Under the pieces are notes generated by a model. It did no database searches. It had not been told where the DNA came from and saw only the letters and a list, made by a program, of their open reading frames with translations. DNA of 64,000 bases from Punica granatum (lineage: Eukaryota; Streptophyta; Magnoliopsida; Myrtales; Lythraceae). This document shows, in pieces, positions 61,088 through 64,000 of this stretch (position 1 is the first letter of the stretch; every line of letters begins with the position of its first letter). A program made the position numbers and the translations under genes. The stretch lies in NCBI RefSeq assembly GCF_007655135.1, contig NC_045127.1:930001-994000 (forward strand). The letters run 5' to 3'.

Positions 61088-62647
61088 TTAAGCCTTGGCC
61101 ATTTGAGTGTGGGCTTTCCCCTCCATCTTCCTGTTCATGGAATGTCTCAGATACTCTCCATACTTCACTTTCTTGTACATCTTACACGGCCTTTCCTGAT
61201 CCACCATATGATCGAGAGGCTCAATCTCCATGTCATCGAGTGGGGCTATGAAAGACGCCAAAGAGATTCTGGGCTTCTTCTCATTGGTCACGACCCTGTG
61301 CTCAATGCTCTTGTATTTCCCATTTGTCCAAATCTATCAAGGCATCATGTAAGGTAGTATGTGTTGGATTCGGCACAGAAGATGTACTTTTTCCTTTATC
61401 GATAAGATTAAAGGGAACTTGTTTATGTGTTTTGTGAAGAACAAAAGGAACTTAAAAGATCTTGTTACTCATACTTACCTCAAGAACATCCCCGACATTA
61501 ACCACGAGAGCATCAGGAATTGGCTTGACTGGGATCCACATTCCATCGTGCTGAATCTGTAACCCTTCTGTCTCATCGCTCTGCAATAGTATGGTGATGA
61601 TGCTCGTATCTGAGTGTGGACTAACTCCCACCACTTCATCGGGTTTCTGACAAGTTGGGTAGTAGTTCACGCGTAGAGCTTGGAGCAAGTCCCCATGCAG
61701 CTTGAGCATGGCATCCTTGTCAAGTCCCATGGTCAATGCTACTGAGCCCATGAGCTCGTCTCCAATTCTCCTGATTTCACTCGAATATGACTCCAGAGTT
61801 TCTCTGCAATGACAAAGAATAGAGACCGGAGTTTGCTTATATGCATTGCAAAGGTAGTCCGAGATTCCAAAAGTAGCTCAAGAAAGAAGATGCTCAAATG
61901 GAATAAATAGAGTGAGGTCTCTGTTTTCAGTCTTACATATGGAAATATATTAGTCTAGGAACAGACCTGAAATGTTCTGGTGAGGTAGGCCAGTACTTGA
62001 GCCGCCGGAAGTGGTTTGGATAGATGATGAGAATAAGAGCATCAGACCAATCGAGCTTCTGATCCTCAGATACAACATAGGCGTGGCCATAGCCTTGTAT
62101 ATCGTCTGATGGCATCGACAATTTGTTCTTTTCTTCTAATGGAAGATCGAAGAACTGTGCAGTAACTTCGTTCATCGCCCGCATCACTTGTCTGGGCATT
62201 CCATGATTTACTACCTGCTATATGCACCTTACATTAGAAAATATTTGGATCTTCTACAACTGCATTTTCATTACTGAGGCACTAAAAGGCGAGTACGGTG
62301 TTTGAGGATCCTGCATTTTTTCAGCATGTGTATGGTCTTGACAAATAAAAATAAAGAGGGAAAAGGAAATCGTAAACCTGAAAGAAGCCCCAGTCTTGGC
62401 AAGCCTCATGGAGTTTCTCGAGCTCGTCCCGGCATCCTCCCAAGAGTGAAGATAGATCAATGGTGGGGATCTCTGGCGAGAGGATACAATTGATCTTGGC
62501 AACATCTTCCTGGGTCCTGATGTATCTCTGGGGAACTTCGAGAGGATTTTTCCTAACCATTTCTTGAACATTTGGTACCAGCAATGATGCCGCGTAGGTG
62601 GGTATATCATCTTCACCGATAATATTCTCATCCATATAGGAGCCCAT
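61088..62647 (-). CDS. SRG1-like 2-oxoglutarate/Fe(II) dioxygenase, array copy 2
   Basis: Four exons (62647-62378, 62214-61967, 61803-61479, 61333-61088) encode 362 residues. The first three exons have exactly the lengths found in copy 1 (270, 248, 325 nt). Iron ligands H236, D238 (SPHSDTS) and H293 (SIEHRV), the 2-oxoglutarate residues R303/S305, and NYYP are intact, so an active enzyme is expected. The start MGSYMDEN is preferred over an in-frame ATG 17 codons upstream, because the dead copy also begins MGSN and copy 1 MAGS. The C-terminal exon is the most divergent from copy 1. Its promoter (62690-62990) is shared with the remnant at 60030. Confidence 0.94.
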
Positions 62648-62699
62648 TGTTCTGTATAATCTCTGGAGTTGGCAAACTGATGTGGCAATAGTTAACAAC

Positions 62700-62990
62700 G
62701 ATATATATAACAGGCTTAGGCAATGATGAACTATCCCTTGAAGCCTTTATCATCATCTGAAAATTAACTAACTTGTAGCTAAAGAGGATCTTGATCTTGT
62801 TAAGGACAAAAGGATTCTTTATTCATCGGGAGTATCGAAGGCTAGCTAGCTGCCCCCCGTGTGTTTGTTAGGACGAGATAAAGGCTACAGACAAAAAATA
62901 GTGTCAGTACTTCCAAGTTCGTAAGATCAGGTTGAAGGTCTTGGCAGTTCTGCTTCAAAAGGTTCCACCAGAACTCGTGGATCCAGTGGG
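62700..62990 (-). repeat. Duplicated oxygenase upstream region (distal copy)
   Basis: Promoter-side sequence of copy 2, collinear with 60340-60640. Confidence 0.8.
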
Positions 62991-63029
62991 GTTATTTTTG
63001 AGTTTTTAAAATTTTAAATTATTTTAAAT

Positions 63030-63215
63030 TATATTAACGTGGATTAATTTAAGTGGTTCGACGCTTATTCCGTTCATGTAAGGTCTCTAGTTCGAGTCAT
63101 TGTGAAAGCAAAAAAATTCACGCTATGAGAGTTTTACCCTTTAGTAGGCTGACTTGGCTCCACTAGATTAGTCATGACCCAATTGAGCTTCCGGATACTA
63201 GGGTTCACACAAAAA
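63030..63215 (+). mobile_element. SINE (CGGATACTAGG-ending family)
   Basis: Box-A region TTTAAGTGGTTCGACGC, box B CTAGTTCGAGTCATTGTGAA, then TTCACGCTATGAGAGTTTTACCC and the end TTCCGGATACTAGGGTTCACAC plus A9. It is the best-preserved 3' end of this family in the window. No clear target duplication. Confidence 0.7.
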
Positions 63216-63519
63216 AAAATCTTTGATTATAAAATTAGTAACAATCTTCTGAAATAATATTCCACTTAAAAAACGAAGATAATATGATTTCCAATTTAAG
63301 GTAATATTAATTTTTTAAATGGACTTTCTAGGTTTTCTAATTTTTAAAATTTTAGGAATTATTTTTAATAAAAAATATTTTTTAAAATATCTATCATTAT
63401 AAAATTCGATTTCTTGATTTCTTTAATTTTTATAATTTATATATTATTTAATAATCTTGAACTTTTTAATACGAAAATTAATATTTCATCCCAGATGGCC
63501 TTAGAATACCCCCTTTATG

Positions 63520-64000
63520 AACGGATTTTTCTTAGTTCTTTCAGTTTTTTAAAATTTTAAATTATACTCAATTATAAAATTAGCAACAAAATCTTCTGAA
63601 ATAATATTCAATTTAATAAAATAAAAAATACTCTAAATTTTTTTGGATAATACAGTGATCTCCGTTGAATGCAATATAAATTTTCTAAATGGAACTTTCT
63701 AGGTTTTTTTAAAGTTTTTAAATTTTCGAAATTATTTTTAATAAAAGAATATTTTTTAAAAGGTATCTCATCATAAAATATGATTTCTTGATTTCTTTAA
63801 TTTTTATAATTATATATTATTTAATAATCTTGAATTTTTTAAAATAAAAATAATATTTCATCACATAAATACTAACTTCAAAATAAGTATATATTATTAT
63901 ATATTCATACATAATATAGACGTATTAATATATGGTTATGTGGATAACTTTTAGTATATATAATAAGAAAAAGTATATATGAATTATATTGTTTTATAGA
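63520..64000 (-). repeat. AT-rich repeat, right arm of the inverted pair
   Basis: The reverse complement is collinear with 59095-59585 over about 480 bp. A second partial copy lies at 63230-63500 in the same orientation. The repeat runs off the window end, so its full length is unknown. Confidence 0.8.

Overview
This is nuclear DNA from a flowering plant, most likely a core eudicot of the rosid type. Genes have short GT-AG introns, and every recognisable protein belongs to a plant family. These include a DYW-class PPR editing factor, a GRAS regulator, FHY1, a laccase with a miR397 site, a molybdate transporter and SRG1-like oxygenases. The gaps are AT-rich and full of small plant transposons. 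I see no prokaryotic or viral system, and I cannot name the species from sequence alone.

Layout. (1) 1-8.6 kb: 3' part of a VAC1/ECB2-like chloroplast PPR gene (+); a six-exon HNH-motif/coiled-coil protein (-); and, divergent from it, a two-exon molybdate transporter (+). (2) 8.6-15.6 kb: gene-free, with SINEs, a fold-back element and a probable retroposed segment. (3) 15.6-28.2 kb: an LISCL-type GRAS gene (+), then three minus-strand housekeeping genes: a YidD-like plastid protein, an At5g02240-like NAD(P)-binding protein and a pyrimidine-5'-nucleotidase-like HAD phosphatase. (4) 28.2-44.4 kb: gene-poor and dominated by SINEs, a LINE remnant and long-TIR Mutator-like fold-back elements, one inserted inside another. 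(5) 44.4-53 kb: a laccase gene (+), then FHY1 (-) and a FES1-like Hsp70 exchange factor (+) transcribed divergently from a ~760-bp shared region. That region carries two FHY3/FAR1-type CACGCGC motifs and a G-box on the FHY1 side. (6) 53.7-62.7 kb: a tandem array of SRG1-like 2-oxoglutarate/Fe(II) oxygenases (-), with two intact genes, one gene split by two transposon insertions, and one heavily deleted remnant. Near-identical AT-rich inverted repeats flank the distal gene, and the second reaches the window end.

Exon models were built by hand from GT-AG sites, reading phase and family similarity; all give uninterrupted proteins. The genes are functionally independent apart from the oxygenase array and the FHY1/FES1 head-to-head pair. 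The most interesting structures are the oxygenase array with its datable break-up, the nested fold-back elements with 9-bp target duplications, and the light-signalling motifs retained upstream of FHY1. I found no clearly undescribed multi-gene system.
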